Positions 36,962 to 45,853 of a stretch of DNA of 64,000 nt are shown piece after piece. Position 1 is the first letter of the stretch. Each line of letters starts with the position of its first letter. The notes beneath the pieces were generated by a model that was not told where the DNA came from, did no database searches, and saw only the letters and a program-made list of their open reading frames with translations. The translations under genes and the position numbers were made by a program. This stretch comes from Chitinophagaceae bacterium (GTDB lineage Bacteria; Bacteroidota; Bacteroidia; Chitinophagales; Chitinophagaceae), in the NCBI GenBank assembly GCA_022841365.1, contig JALHRP010000014.1, positions 1-64,000 on the forward strand, given 5' to 3'.

Positions 36962-38032
36962 TTAATATGACCAGAGGTCCTGCTCGTAGTTAAAGATCTT
37001 GTCTTTAATATTTTCACCTTCCAGTAAACGGAGGATCGGATCCTTGATGTAATCCTTTAACCTTCTGTCATACGGATTATCCATGGTTGATTTGGTGATA
37101 TAGCTGCTGAACATCCGGTTTTCGAATAGTTCTTCCCATGTCATACGTGCACCAAAGTTTTTACCATTAAAGGCCTCATACTTTGCTAACAACGGACGGC
37201 AATCGGGATAGTACACCCAAAACAAAGGAACCATGCCAACAAATATTCCAGTGGTAGTATAAAGTGGCTTTACAGGAGCAATGCCCAATATCCGCACAAA
37301 CATTCTGGATGATTCTTTATCAAACACCCACTCTTCTTTGATACGAAACTGATAAATACTATCCGGATCAAACTCACGGGTTCTTACTTCGTACCGGCTG
37401 ATATTTCCCTGCATGTCGTATGAAGGAACCGTATCAACACCGCCTGCAAATGACTCGAGCACTTTAGCCGGAGTAAGAGGGGTTGTGAAACGATCGTCCA
37501 CTACATCAAACGCAGTGATTTCTCTGTCACGGATTGCTTTTAAAAGGATGGAGATAAAACGCTGATTCCCGTTATCTTCATCTGCCGCATAACGGAAAGG
37601 AAGATTCATTTTTTCACGGGTATCAATTTCACGCCATACACGCTGGCGGTATACCGCATCATCTTCACGAATATGTTCATAAGCCAACGGCTGACGATCT
37701 TTAATGAGATTACGTTCAATAGACGCATCATTCCTTAAAGATGGCTTTACAGAATCCATTGCAACGTTTCCTGTAGAAGGAACAACAACAATGGGAATAC
37801 TATCCTGTGGCTTATTGGATTGTTGTGGCTGGTTATTATTACCATAGCTCGAAGGCTGGTTACCATAACTTGATGGCTGATTGCCATAGCTGGATGGCTG
37901 GTTGCCGTAGCTTGATGTTGGTGTACGTTGTGATTTTGTTCTGGTAGACTTTTTCTTTGTCTGCGCAGAAACATTCACCGTAACCATCAGGCAACTAAGC
38001 AAAAGGCCAATTCCAAGGTTTTTCATTTTCAT
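36962..38032 (-). CDS. gldN: gliding motility/T9SS protein GldN
   Basis: A 356-residue periplasmic or outer-membrane-associated protein with a signal peptide (ending VSA-QTKK). A low-complexity repeat region follows at about 37-66, with four SSYGN(Q/N) units, and then the GldN domain (NLIKDRQPLAYEHIREDDAVY, RVWREIDTREKMNLPF, VFVGMVPLFWVYYPDCRP-like segment, MTWEELFENRMFSSYI). GldN works with GldK in the ring of the type IX secretion motor. The repeat linker is not part of the conserved domain. Last gene of gldKLMN. Confidence 0.92.
   Translation of the reverse strand: MKMKNLGIGLLLSCLMVTVNVSAQTKKKSTRTKSQRTPTSSYGNQPSSYGNQPSSYGNQPSSYGNNNQPQQSNKPQDSIPIVVVPSTGNVAMDSVKPSLRNDASIERNLIKDRQPLAYEHIREDDAVYRQRVWREIDTREKMNLPFRYAADEDNGNQRFISILLKAIRDREITAFDVVDDRFTTPLTPAKVLESFAGGVDTVPSYDMQGNISRYEVRTREFDPDSIYQFRIKEEWVFDKESSRMFVRILGIAPVKPLYTTTGIFVGMVPLFWVYYPDCRPLLAKYEAFNGKNFGARMTWEELFENRMFSSYITKSTMDNPYDRRLKDYIKDPILRLLEGENIKDKIFNYEQDLWSY
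37846..37923 (-). repeat. in-gene tandem repeat coding SSYGNQP
   Basis: About four units of 21 bases within gldN encode (S)SYGNQP. The units differ mainly at third codon positions, so selection at the protein level or age is likely. It lies between the signal peptide and the conserved domain. Confidence 0.8.
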
Positions 38033-38091
38033 CTTGCCGGTTTTTAGTATAAACGCAATTTTTCTTAAAATAATATAGTTTAGATTCAGAA

Positions 38092-39615
38092 TTATCTCAG
38101 GTTAAAAAATATTCCCGGAATTCTTCTGCTTCCACCTGGTCCGCTTGCACGGATTTCATCGAGCGTAATGGTTGTTCCGGGTTTTGCTTTGTTAATTAAA
38201 TCCTGAACGGGTGCAAAACTGTTGCCGGAAACCTGTCTGAACTGAGGATCAGGGAAACCTGCTCCGGTTAAGTAAATCACATAACCTGTTACGGTAAATG
38301 TAACTCCTTCAAACACGAAGTTTTCTAATTCTGCACGTACACCCTGCTGTGCTTTAAACACATTCGACTGCATTACACCGCCTTTGCTTGCACCAACCAT
38401 AGCAACAGGATCAGGTACATTTTTTACCCGGAATTCAAAGCTGCTGGTTCTACCATCTGCATTTACTGTTACAGTTGCTTTACCGGGAGAACTTGGTTTG
38501 GAGATATAACGGCCGGGAGCAATTTTGCTTAAAGATCCATTATTGATACTTACAGTTACTTTTTCATCACCAACACTTCCGCCACTTACTGCCAGTTCGT
38601 TTTCCAGTCCAATGTAAAGCACTTTCACTTTTTCAGCACTTACAAAGGCTCCGGTAGCTGTACCAACAGTATAATTAATGGTTGTTGTTTTTGATTGAGG
38701 ATTACCATCCTGATCGGTATAGTTTACTACAACGTTTACTGATCCGCTGGTGCTGCCCACTTTAATTTTACGTACAGCCAATCCTTTTTCATTTAACGAA
38801 ACGGGACTGCCTGCAATAGAAACTGTAGGGAGTTTTGTTTTGCTGAACGCACCCAAACCAGCTGTTACTTCCAGTTCCTGACCGGGGAATAAATACGTTG
38901 TGCTTGCACCCACAATTGGTTCAAACGCATCAAAACGAACAACTACCTGACCAACACGGTTGTGAAATTCATTCACCATCCGGTTCTCGGTTGTCTTTAC
39001 ATCGTTTTGAAATTTGCTGAGCATGGTTAATGCAGCAACGGTTGGAGTCATATGAAAATAAGCCGAAGCCCAGGTTACTTTACCCATTTGACGGGTATTT
39101 GACTTTGGAATTTCAGTATTGATGGGCAGATTGTTTTCAAACATCTTGGCTACTTCAGGATCAATAGCAAGCATGGCTTTTTTAAATTCGGCCAACTTGA
39201 TACGCAGCTTTTCACCTTCGCCCTGCTTATCCATGATACGTGTAGAGATATCAATATTATCTTCTTTAAATGTAGAGTTAGGATCTGCCGGATTAAAACC
39301 TGCTTCAGTTTTAATTTTGGTTTTAATGGCTTCAATATAATCGTACATTTCTTTTGTTAAACGGGTAGCTGTTTCAGCCTTTGGCATCCATACTTCAGCT
39401 TTTGCTTTTGATTCGGGTGCCTGCAGTTTTAATTTAAACGATTCCATGATCGTTCCGGTTGATCTGTCAACAACTGTATTGGTTGAGGTGAGACTGTTAT
39501 CTACAACTTTAAAAGCATTGATGATTTCTGCTGATACGTTCAGTGCTAACAAGGCTGTTAACACCAGATACATCAGGTTAATCATCTTCTGCCGGGGCTC
39601 TTTAGGTAGTGCCAT
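38092..39615 (-). CDS. gldM: gliding motility/T9SS motor protein GldM
   Basis: A 507-residue protein with a short cytoplasmic N-terminus (MALPKEPRQK, with Arg8), one membrane helix (about 12-30, MYLVLTALLALNVSAE) and a long periplasmic region of four domains. GldM dimers pair with GldL to form the proton-driven motor; in Flavobacterium an N-terminal Arg of GldM faces a Glu in the GldL membrane helix, and both are retained here. It lies 59 bases before gldN. Confidence 0.95.
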   Translation of the reverse strand: MALPKEPRQKMINLMYLVLTALLALNVSAEIINAFKVVDNSLTSTNTVVDRSTGTIMESFKLKLQAPESKAKAEVWMPKAETATRLTKEMYDYIEAIKTKIKTEAGFNPADPNSTFKEDNIDISTRIMDKQGEGEKLRIKLAEFKKAMLAIDPEVAKMFENNLPINTEIPKSNTRQMGKVTWASAYFHMTPTVAALTMLSKFQNDVKTTENRMVNEFHNRVGQVVVRFDAFEPIVGASTTYLFPGQELEVTAGLGAFSKTKLPTVSIAGSPVSLNEKGLAVRKIKVGSTSGSVNVVVNYTDQDGNPQSKTTTINYTVGTATGAFVSAEKVKVLYIGLENELAVSGGSVGDEKVTVSINNGSLSKIAPGRYISKPSSPGKATVTVNADGRTSSFEFRVKNVPDPVAMVGASKGGVMQSNVFKAQQGVRAELENFVFEGVTFTVTGYVIYLTGAGFPDPQFRQVSGNSFAPVQDLINKAKPGTTITLDEIRASGPGGSRRIPGIFFNLR

Positions 39616-39670
39616 GATGTTTCGGATTTTGGTTTTAAGTCAGGTAATAGTTTGGTTCGTCTGTTGTTAA

Positions 39671-40414
39671 TTAACGTCCTTGCATCGCATTGATCATGTT
39701 ACCGTAAATATTATTCAGGGTACCCAGGTTTTTAGCGAGTGATGAAATTTGATCATGTGCTCTCTTTGCATCTTCAACACTTCCCTGCATGGCTTCGCCG
39801 GCCTGTGCCAGATTACCATAGAACTTGTTCATTGTTTTAAGATGATTATTGGTATCCTGTAATTCCAATTCGTAGATGGTATTTAAAGACCCGAGATTTT
39901 TTGTCATTACCTGTACCTGCTCATGATACGCTTTTGTACCTTCTGCAGCGAGGTTAAAAGAAGATACCGTTGCAGCTGCCTGCTGATATGCATCTTTCAT
40001 ACTGCCTAAAACAGTTGCGGCTTCTTTTGATTTTGCACTCAGTTCGCCGGTTGATGCAACCACATCGCTTACATCTTTAATACCGCCAACAGTTGAGTTT
40101 AATTTAGAAAAGTTTTCGCCCAGGCTGCGGAGGCTTGATGGAGTAATTTCAGCATCCTGCATCATTTTATCTAATGAAGCAAGTGCAGGTGTTCCTTTAG
40201 CAGCAACAGGACCGTGATCACTTAAACCATAGCCTTGCGTTGCCAGATAAGCGTACACTAAGAAAATACCTGCTTCAGTTAAAAGGCCTATCGTTAACAT
40301 CATATCTGCAATGGGTAAGTGAAGAATTTTTGCCCATGCGCCAAAGATTACAACTGCAGCACCTGCAGAAACGATGATGTTCGTGATTTTTTCGGTTGAT
40401 TTTGAAACTGCCAT
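39671..40414 (-). CDS. gldL: gliding motility/T9SS motor protein GldL
   Basis: A 247-residue protein with two N-terminal membrane helices (about 10-28 and 35-58) and a cytoplasmic helical tail rich in Ala, Gly, Lys and Asn. The second helix keeps an acidic residue at position 47 (GLLTEAGIF), the counterpart of the proton-path Glu of F. johnsoniae GldL. It forms the pentameric stator around GldM. It lies between gldK and gldM with spacers of 113 and 55 bases. Confidence 0.95.
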   Translation of the reverse strand: MAVSKSTEKITNIIVSAGAAVVIFGAWAKILHLPIADMMLTIGLLTEAGIFLVYAYLATQGYGLSDHGPVAAKGTPALASLDKMMQDAEITPSSLRSLGENFSKLNSTVGGIKDVSDVVASTGELSAKSKEAATVLGSMKDAYQQAAATVSSFNLAAEGTKAYHEQVQVMTKNLGSLNTIYELELQDTNNHLKTMNKFYGNLAQAGEAMQGSVEDAKRAHDQISSLAKNLGTLNNIYGNMINAMQGR

Positions 40415-40527
40415 AAGAGTTGGTTTTAAAAAGATGATTCGAAAATGGTGGTGATTAGGTTCAAAAGCTTTGCTTTTGGTCTATTATTAATTGGGTTTAC
40501 AAAAAAAATGAATGGTTACGGGATTAC

Positions 40528-41796
40528 TTAACGTTTGCGCATTACAGCCGGTAAGTCAATAACACAACGGAAGCCTACATAAGACTTTGCAGTGTCCTGA
40601 TACTCGTAATTACGGGTACTGGTTTGCAGGAAATAACCTACACTCTGCCAGCTTCCGCCACGTACTACTTTACGTTTCATACGGGGAGGATCGCTATCCT
40701 TTGCGTTGTAACGGATATCCGGATTCATGTCATGTGCAAAGTTGTAGCCGCCTTCATAGTAAAGAGAGCTGGTCCACTCAGCAACATTCCCTGCCATGTT
40801 ATACAAACCAAAATCATTTGGCCAGTATGCATCAGCACGTACGGTATAAAAACCTCCGTCTTCAGGATAGTTACCACGGCCGGGTTTAAAGTTGGCCATT
40901 AAACATCCTTTTTTGTTACGGAGATAATAGTTACCCCATGGGAACATAGATTGTGAACGACCGCCACGTGCAGCATATTCCCACTCTGCTTCTGTGGGTA
41001 AACGGAAGTTTGATTCGGTGGCTTTATTCTTACTTTCTAAAAAGTTATTGAGATATCTTGAACGCCAGTTACAGAATGCAGCAGCCTGTTTCCAGGTAAC
41101 ACCAACTACAGGATAATTTGCAAATGCAGGATGTGCAAAGTAGCGCTGACTCATTGGTTCGTTATAGCTGTAAGAGAAATCACGTACCCAAACCAATGTA
41201 TCAGGATAAACCTTGATTGGATTTTTGATAATGAATTTTGAACGGGGTTCATTGGGTTTACGGTAAGCAGCGGCTTTATAGTCCACATACTCTTCCTGGT
41301 AAACTAATTTATCAGGATCTATTTCCATTTTACCGAAGATACGGTCGTCCGGAGCCATCATCATAGAACCGAGTTTTTCATACACGTTCTTTTCTTTCCA
41401 GATGCCATTGGCTTTTTTCCAGTCAATACCGTTTGTCTTTGGATCAATATAACCCAATACAGTAGCTGCAATTGAATCTCTTACCCAAAATACAAACTGC
41501 TTGTATTCGCTGTTGGTAATTTCAGTTGCATCCATCCAGAAGCCACTGATTGAAACCTGACGGTTACGGGCGGTGTAAGCATAGTTGATATCCTCATCAC
41601 TCGGGCCCATGTGAAACGTTCCCTGCGGAATGTGTACCATACCAATAGGTTTGGTAAGACCGGCAGGTGCGCCATAACTGGCACCAACCAACTGACCATT
41701 GTTTGCAGACTTGGTAGACGATTTAGATTTCCCGCAACTTGCAGCAAGTACGGTTAGGGCGGCGATTGTAAGGCAACTTAACAGTTGGTTCTTCAT
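40528..41796 (-). CDS. gldK: gliding motility/T9SS lipoprotein GldK
   Basis: A 422-residue lipoprotein with the lipid-modified Cys at 21 (LAASC). The body has the formylglycine-generating-enzyme/SUMF1 fold: IPQGTFHMGPSDED, FWMDATEITNSEYKQF, VVGVTWKQAAAFCNWR, RLPTEAEWEYAARGG, NMAGNVAEWT and VVRGGSW. GldK uses this fold as a structural part of the periplasmic ring with GldN, not as an enzyme. It is the first gene of the operon, with a promoter about 35 bases upstream. Confidence 0.95.
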   Translation of the reverse strand: MKNQLLSCLTIAALTVLAASCGKSKSSTKSANNGQLVGASYGAPAGLTKPIGMVHIPQGTFHMGPSDEDINYAYTARNRQVSISGFWMDATEITNSEYKQFVFWVRDSIAATVLGYIDPKTNGIDWKKANGIWKEKNVYEKLGSMMMAPDDRIFGKMEIDPDKLVYQEEYVDYKAAAYRKPNEPRSKFIIKNPIKVYPDTLVWVRDFSYSYNEPMSQRYFAHPAFANYPVVGVTWKQAAAFCNWRSRYLNNFLESKNKATESNFRLPTEAEWEYAARGGRSQSMFPWGNYYLRNKKGCLMANFKPGRGNYPEDGGFYTVRADAYWPNDFGLYNMAGNVAEWTSSLYYEGGYNFAHDMNPDIRYNAKDSDPPRMKRKVVRGGSWQSVGYFLQTSTRNYEYQDTAKSYVGFRCVIDLPAVMRKR

Positions 41797-41830
41797 TGTT
41801 AAGAATTTAATTTTCTTATTAGGTATTGGA

Positions 41831-41861
41831 CAAATGTAAGAATTCCCTGAGGGAGATTCTT
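41831..41861 (-). promoter_or_regulatory. gldKLMN promoter with overlapping dyad
   Basis: TACATTTG (exact TAnnTTTG) at 41838-41831 on the minus strand predicts a start about 29 bases before gldK. Directly upstream, at 41838-41861, lies a dyad with arms AAGAATTCCCT and AGGGAGATTCTT (one bulged base). It covers the spacer where polymerase binds, as an operator would. No clear -33 TTTG is present, which fits an activator- or repressor-controlled promoter. Confidence 0.45.
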
Positions 41862-41925
41862 CACAATTTATCGCAATGCTAATATTATTTTTTTAAAGTT
41901 CAAAATGATTTGAGCGTACTTTTTC

Positions 41926-44019
41926 TTAACGATTTGTGATCTCTTTTATTGTATTATAAGCCATTTCACTTAGAAGTTGCTGTATTATCAAGGGGTTGGC
42001 GGTTGGAGCCATACATTCATATTCCTTACAGAGAAAAAAGCAGGTTTCATCATTTTTAGTACTTTTCTCTATCAATAACGGGAAATTACGGTTGCTTTCT
42101 GCAGCAGCCTGAATAACCAGATTGGGCACATACAGTGCAAGCAAAAGATCCCTTGCTTTTCCGTATCCTTTTCCAACAATTGCCAGCTCATAATATCCTT
42201 TGATGAAATTTAATACCTGAGATGCCCAAACCCCAAAAGAACCGGGATAGCGAACAATGGCCTCCTGCATGCCTGCAATCATTTGAATGCTTTGCTCTTT
42301 CCAGCTTTTTTCATCAAATACAATACCGAGGTAGTTTAAATTAAATGCCATAACTGCATTACCGGAAGGCACTGCCCCATCATACACTTCTTTTTTACGA
42401 ACAATGACATCTTGCTGACCCACAGGGTTAAAGAAAAAATAGCCTGTTTCTTCCTCACTGAAATGAAGCAGAACATATTTGGTAAGCTGTTTTGCTTTTT
42501 CTAGCCACGCTGTATCAGATGTTATTTCCTGTAAAGCAATCAACGCCTGTATTACGTAAGCATAATCATCCAGAAAGGCCGGATACCTTGCAACGCCTTC
42601 TTTATATACATGTGCCATGGACCCGTTCATGTGACTGAATTTTTCCAAAAGAAAATTCATATTGTTAACTGCGGCCGACCTGTATGCTTCAATACCCAAA
42701 GCTGCAAAGGCTTTACAGTAAGCTGTATTCATCAACGCATTCCAGCTTAAAATAATTTTATCATCGAGCAACGGAGCAATTCGTGTTGTTCTTTTTTCAA
42801 GTAACATGCTTAAGCAATGTTGCATGCGCTTTTCAAATGCAGCAAGATCCAGTTGGTTTCTGCTGCATAACTCTTCTTTGCTTCGTAATGTTCTGAGGAT
42901 GTTGACGCCCTCCCAGTTGCCTTCTTCAGATACATCGTAATAGCTGCAGAACAGATCAGCATCTTCTTTCAGCAGCTCATCTATTTCCTGTTTAGACCAG
43001 GTGTAATATTTTCCTTCCACTCCTTCACTGTCTGCATCCAATGCTGAATAGAATCCATTTTCTGGAGAGGTCATTTCCCGATTGATAAATTGCAATGTTT
43101 CAATAATCGTTTTACGGTAAATTTCTTTTTTGGTGATTTGATACGCTTCACTCAATGTTGTTACCAGCAGGGCATTATCGTACAGCATTTTTTCAAAGTG
43201 AGGTGCAAGCCATTCCCTGTCTGTACTGTAACGTGCAAATCCTCCGCCTGCATGATCATAAATACCTCCTTCTATCATTTTATCCAGACTTAAACAAGCC
43301 TGCACAAGTGCTTCCTCATTTTTGGTGTAATGATGATACTGCAGTAAACAACGGATGGTAAAAGTTTGCGGAAATTTCGGAGCCTGACCAAAACCTCCCC
43401 ATTCTTTATCAGCAGACTTCATGATGTTTGCTGCTATTTCATCTGCATGATGTTTTAAAAACAACTCTTCGTTGGGAATATTAACAGAAGTAATTTTCTT
43501 GGTGCCGAAAGCATTTGCATTTTGAAGATGAGCTGTTAATTCATTTGCCTGTTCTTCAATTTCTGAACGTCTTTCCCTAAAAGCATTGGCAACACCATAC
43601 AACACTTCTTTCCATGATGCACGGTTATAAGCTTTCACCGGTGGAAAATAAGTGCCGCCGTAAAAAGGTTTTAAATCAGGTGTAAGAAAAATATTGAGCG
43701 GCCATCCTCCGCTGCCCGTCATGGCCTGCAAAGCGTCCATATACAAATGATCCAGATCAGGGCGCTCTTCACGGTCTACTTTAATATTAATAAAGTGTTT
43801 GTTCATGATGGCGGCCGTTGCTTCATCTTCAAAACTTTCACGTTCCATTACATGACACCAATGGCAGGATGAATAGCCAATACTTAACAGAACAGGTTTG
43901 TCTTCTGCTTTGGCTTTTTCCAAAACCTCACTGTTCCATGCATACCAATCAACAGGGTTGTGTGCATGCTGTAATAAATAAGGACTGGTTTCTTTAGCAA
44001 GATGATTTGTATGCTGCAT
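41926..44019 (-). CDS. DUF255 thioredoxin-domain protein (YyaL/SPATA20 type)
   Basis: A 697-residue protein. The N-terminal thioredoxin-like domain (about 1-170) has [20 protein letters not shown] and [16 protein letters not shown] with a CHWC redox pair. It is followed by an (alpha/alpha)6 barrel like those of N-acylglucosamine epimerases, with [14 protein letters not shown] and [12 protein letters not shown]. No signal peptide is present. The family is widespread and its function unknown. The frame opens ten codons earlier, but [10 protein letters not shown] is the usual start. Confidence 0.9.
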   Translation of the reverse strand: MQHTNHLAKETSPYLLQHAHNPVDWYAWNSEVLEKAKAEDKPVLLSIGYSSCHWCHVMERESFEDEATAAIMNKHFINIKVDREERPDLDHLYMDALQAMTGSGGWPLNIFLTPDLKPFYGGTYFPPVKAYNRASWKEVLYGVANAFRERRSEIEEQANELTAHLQNANAFGTKKITSVNIPNEELFLKHHADEIAANIMKSADKEWGGFGQAPKFPQTFTIRCLLQYHHYTKNEEALVQACLSLDKMIEGGIYDHAGGGFARYSTDREWLAPHFEKMLYDNALLVTTLSEAYQITKKEIYRKTIIETLQFINREMTSPENGFYSALDADSEGVEGKYYTWSKQEIDELLKEDADLFCSYYDVSEEGNWEGVNILRTLRSKEELCSRNQLDLAAFEKRMQHCLSMLLEKRTTRIAPLLDDKIILSWNALMNTAYCKAFAALGIEAYRSAAVNNMNFLLEKFSHMNGSMAHVYKEGVARYPAFLDDYAYVIQALIALQEITSDTAWLEKAKQLTKYVLLHFSEEETGYFFFNPVGQQDVIVRKKEVYDGAVPSGNAVMAFNLNYLGIVFDEKSWKEQSIQMIAGMQEAIVRYPGSFGVWASQVLNFIKGYYELAIVGKGYGKARDLLLALYVPNLVIQAAAESNRNFPLLIEKSTKNDETCFFLCKEYECMAPTANPLIIQQLLSEMAYNTIKEITNR

Positions 44020-44091
44020 AGAATAAACGCTGTAAAACAGCTGCAACAAACCTACATCGTTTCATGAATAAAACGGTAGACGTAAACAGGT

Positions 44092-44877
44092 TTACTTGTT
44101 TTGCTGTGCAAGAAATTTGTCTAAAGCAGATACCATGCTTGGAGCCTGTGGATCGGGTGCTTTGATTTCTAATTTGAGTCCGGCTTCTTCAACAGCTTTA
44201 AACGTGTTAACACCAAAAGCGCCAATGAACGTTCCGTTTTGTTTATACTTGGGGAGGTTTTCAAACAAACTGCGTACACCGCTGGGGGTAAAAAAACAAA
44301 TCACATCAAAATCACCTGAAGTGATCAGATCCTTTACATCATTGCTGATGGTTTTATACAAAATAGGTGTTGCAAATTCACAATGATTGTGTCTCAGCCA
44401 ACCCATAATTTCATTGTCCAGATTTTCACTGCAGGGATAAAGAAATTTTTCGTTGCTTTTGTGTTTGTTTACTACATCAAACAAACTTTTATTGGTTCCG
44501 TCTGCACCGTAAAACACCTTTCGCTTACGATATAAAATAAATTTCTGAAGGTATAGCGCAACGGCTTCGGTTATACAGAAATATTTTGTTTCCTGCGAAA
44601 CGGCAATCCGCATTTCTTCACATACTCTGAAAAAATGATCAATGGCGTTGCGGCTGGTGAAAATAACTGCAGTGTATGAAGGAATATCAATCTTTTGTTT
44701 CCGGAATTCTTTGGAGGAGATCCCTTCAATACGGATAAAAGGCTGGAACGACAATTCAAGATTGTACTTCCGGGCAAGATCGTAATAGGGCGATTTTTCA
44801 GATTCTGGCCTCGGTTGGGTAATAAGAATATTTTTGATAGCCTTGTCTTTGGTTGCCTTTGGGCCGTTTTTTTCCAT
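44092..44877 (-). CDS. hemD: uroporphyrinogen-III synthase-like protein
   Basis: A 261-residue two-domain protein of the HemD fold. AVIFTSRNAIDHFF and VICFFTPSGVRSLFENLP are the two clear family stretches, with FIGAFGVNTFKAVEEAGL near the end. HemD cyclises hydroxymethylbilane to uroporphyrinogen III. Family sequences diverge strongly, so the exact activity rests on fold-like motifs. It is the last gene after the BamA-like and DUF4271 genes; TACCTTTG at 44900-44907 may be its own promoter. Confidence 0.8.
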   Translation of the reverse strand: MEKNGPKATKDKAIKNILITQPRPESEKSPYYDLARKYNLELSFQPFIRIEGISSKEFRKQKIDIPSYTAVIFTSRNAIDHFFRVCEEMRIAVSQETKYFCITEAVALYLQKFILYRKRKVFYGADGTNKSLFDVVNKHKSNEKFLYPCSENLDNEIMGWLRHNHCEFATPILYKTISNDVKDLITSGDFDVICFFTPSGVRSLFENLPKYKQNGTFIGAFGVNTFKAVEEAGLKLEIKAPDPQAPSMVSALDKFLAQQNK

Positions 44878-44899
44878 ACGTGTTTTTGGAAAATTTCTG

Positions 44900-44907
44900 C
44901 AAAGGTA
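44900..44907 (-). promoter_or_regulatory. -7 box of hemD
   Basis: An exact TACCTTTG lies 22 bases before the hemD ATG, in the spacer after the DUF4271 stop. The -33 region would fall in the DUF4271 coding end and has no clear TTTG. Confidence 0.4.
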
Positions 44908-44918
44908 AGTACAAATCT

Positions 44919-45818
44919 TTATAAAAACTGAAGGAAGACCTTATACAATATCAGCAAAGGAGCAATTTCAAAGGCCAGAAAAAAGATAAAAAAATGAAAC
45001 CTCCCCACCTTTAAATCAGAATGCACAGGATTATATGCCCGTAAAAAACGATACATAAAAAGCCCTGTTATAATAGAAAGCGATATCGTAACAGCAATTG
45101 CTGCCAACTCTTTTCCTGCAAATGCAATGATTACGATAAATGGAAGTAACAGGACCCCTATTAACTTATTAATTAAAAAAACAATAAATGAATAGGTTTC
45201 GGTTGCATTTCGCATACCAAACAACCAGCCGCTTACACGAAGAAAAAGGTACTTACCCAGATATAAAATTCCAATAATTACACTCGCCAAAAAAGGAATA
45301 AAAAGTTCGGGCACCTGAATAGAAACCTGAAAAAAGGCACACAGCAAATACACATATGTACCGGCAGACACTGCAAAAAAGATATTAAACAGGAGTGATT
45401 GAAGTCCGGATTGCACCAGTTGCTCACGGATTTGATTGACTCTTAATGAAGTTCTGAAAAACACTCTGAACAAATCATTAAAATACCGCTGGTAAGAAAG
45501 CCTCAACAAACCAAACAATAACACCAAACCCAGAACATAATAAAACAACCACTCCTTTCGATTGAGTTCTTTTTCTTTTTCAATAAAAAATTCAGGTGCA
45601 GAAAATAAATTGAGCTGTACCCGTTTTTGTAATACATACCTGCGGCTCGAGTCAAATGAAAGTGCGTTCCTGGTTGATACTGCTTTTGCTGAGTCCGGAT
45701 TTAATGCGGTTGTTTGTAATGCATTTAAACTGTCAGTCTGTTTTTGAATAACAGCCGAATCCTGTGTAAACCCATTGAAACAAGCCAGTAACAGAAGAAT
45801 AAATAAGTTTAAACGCAT
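44919..45818 (-). CDS. DUF4271 membrane protein
   Basis: A 299-residue protein with a signal peptide (MRLNLFILLLLACFNGFTQ), a short periplasmic stretch of about 65 residues and then seven or so membrane helices. This matches the DUF4271 family, found beside hemD in many Bacteroidota. Function unknown. The frame opens four codons earlier with MHHH; the ATG at 45818 gives the cleaner signal peptide. It starts 35 bases after the BamA-like stop. Confidence 0.8.
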   Translation of the reverse strand: MRLNLFILLLLACFNGFTQDSAVIQKQTDSLNALQTTALNPDSAKAVSTRNALSFDSSRRYVLQKRVQLNLFSAPEFFIEKEKELNRKEWLFYYVLGLVLLFGLLRLSYQRYFNDLFRVFFRTSLRVNQIREQLVQSGLQSLLFNIFFAVSAGTYVYLLCAFFQVSIQVPELFIPFLASVIIGILYLGKYLFLRVSGWLFGMRNATETYSFIVFLINKLIGVLLLPFIVIIAFAGKELAAIAVTISLSIITGLFMYRFLRAYNPVHSDLKVGRFHFFIFFLAFEIAPLLILYKVFLQFL

Positions 45819-45853
45819 GTGGTGATGCAAAAATATGCAAGCAAGTCCATCAC

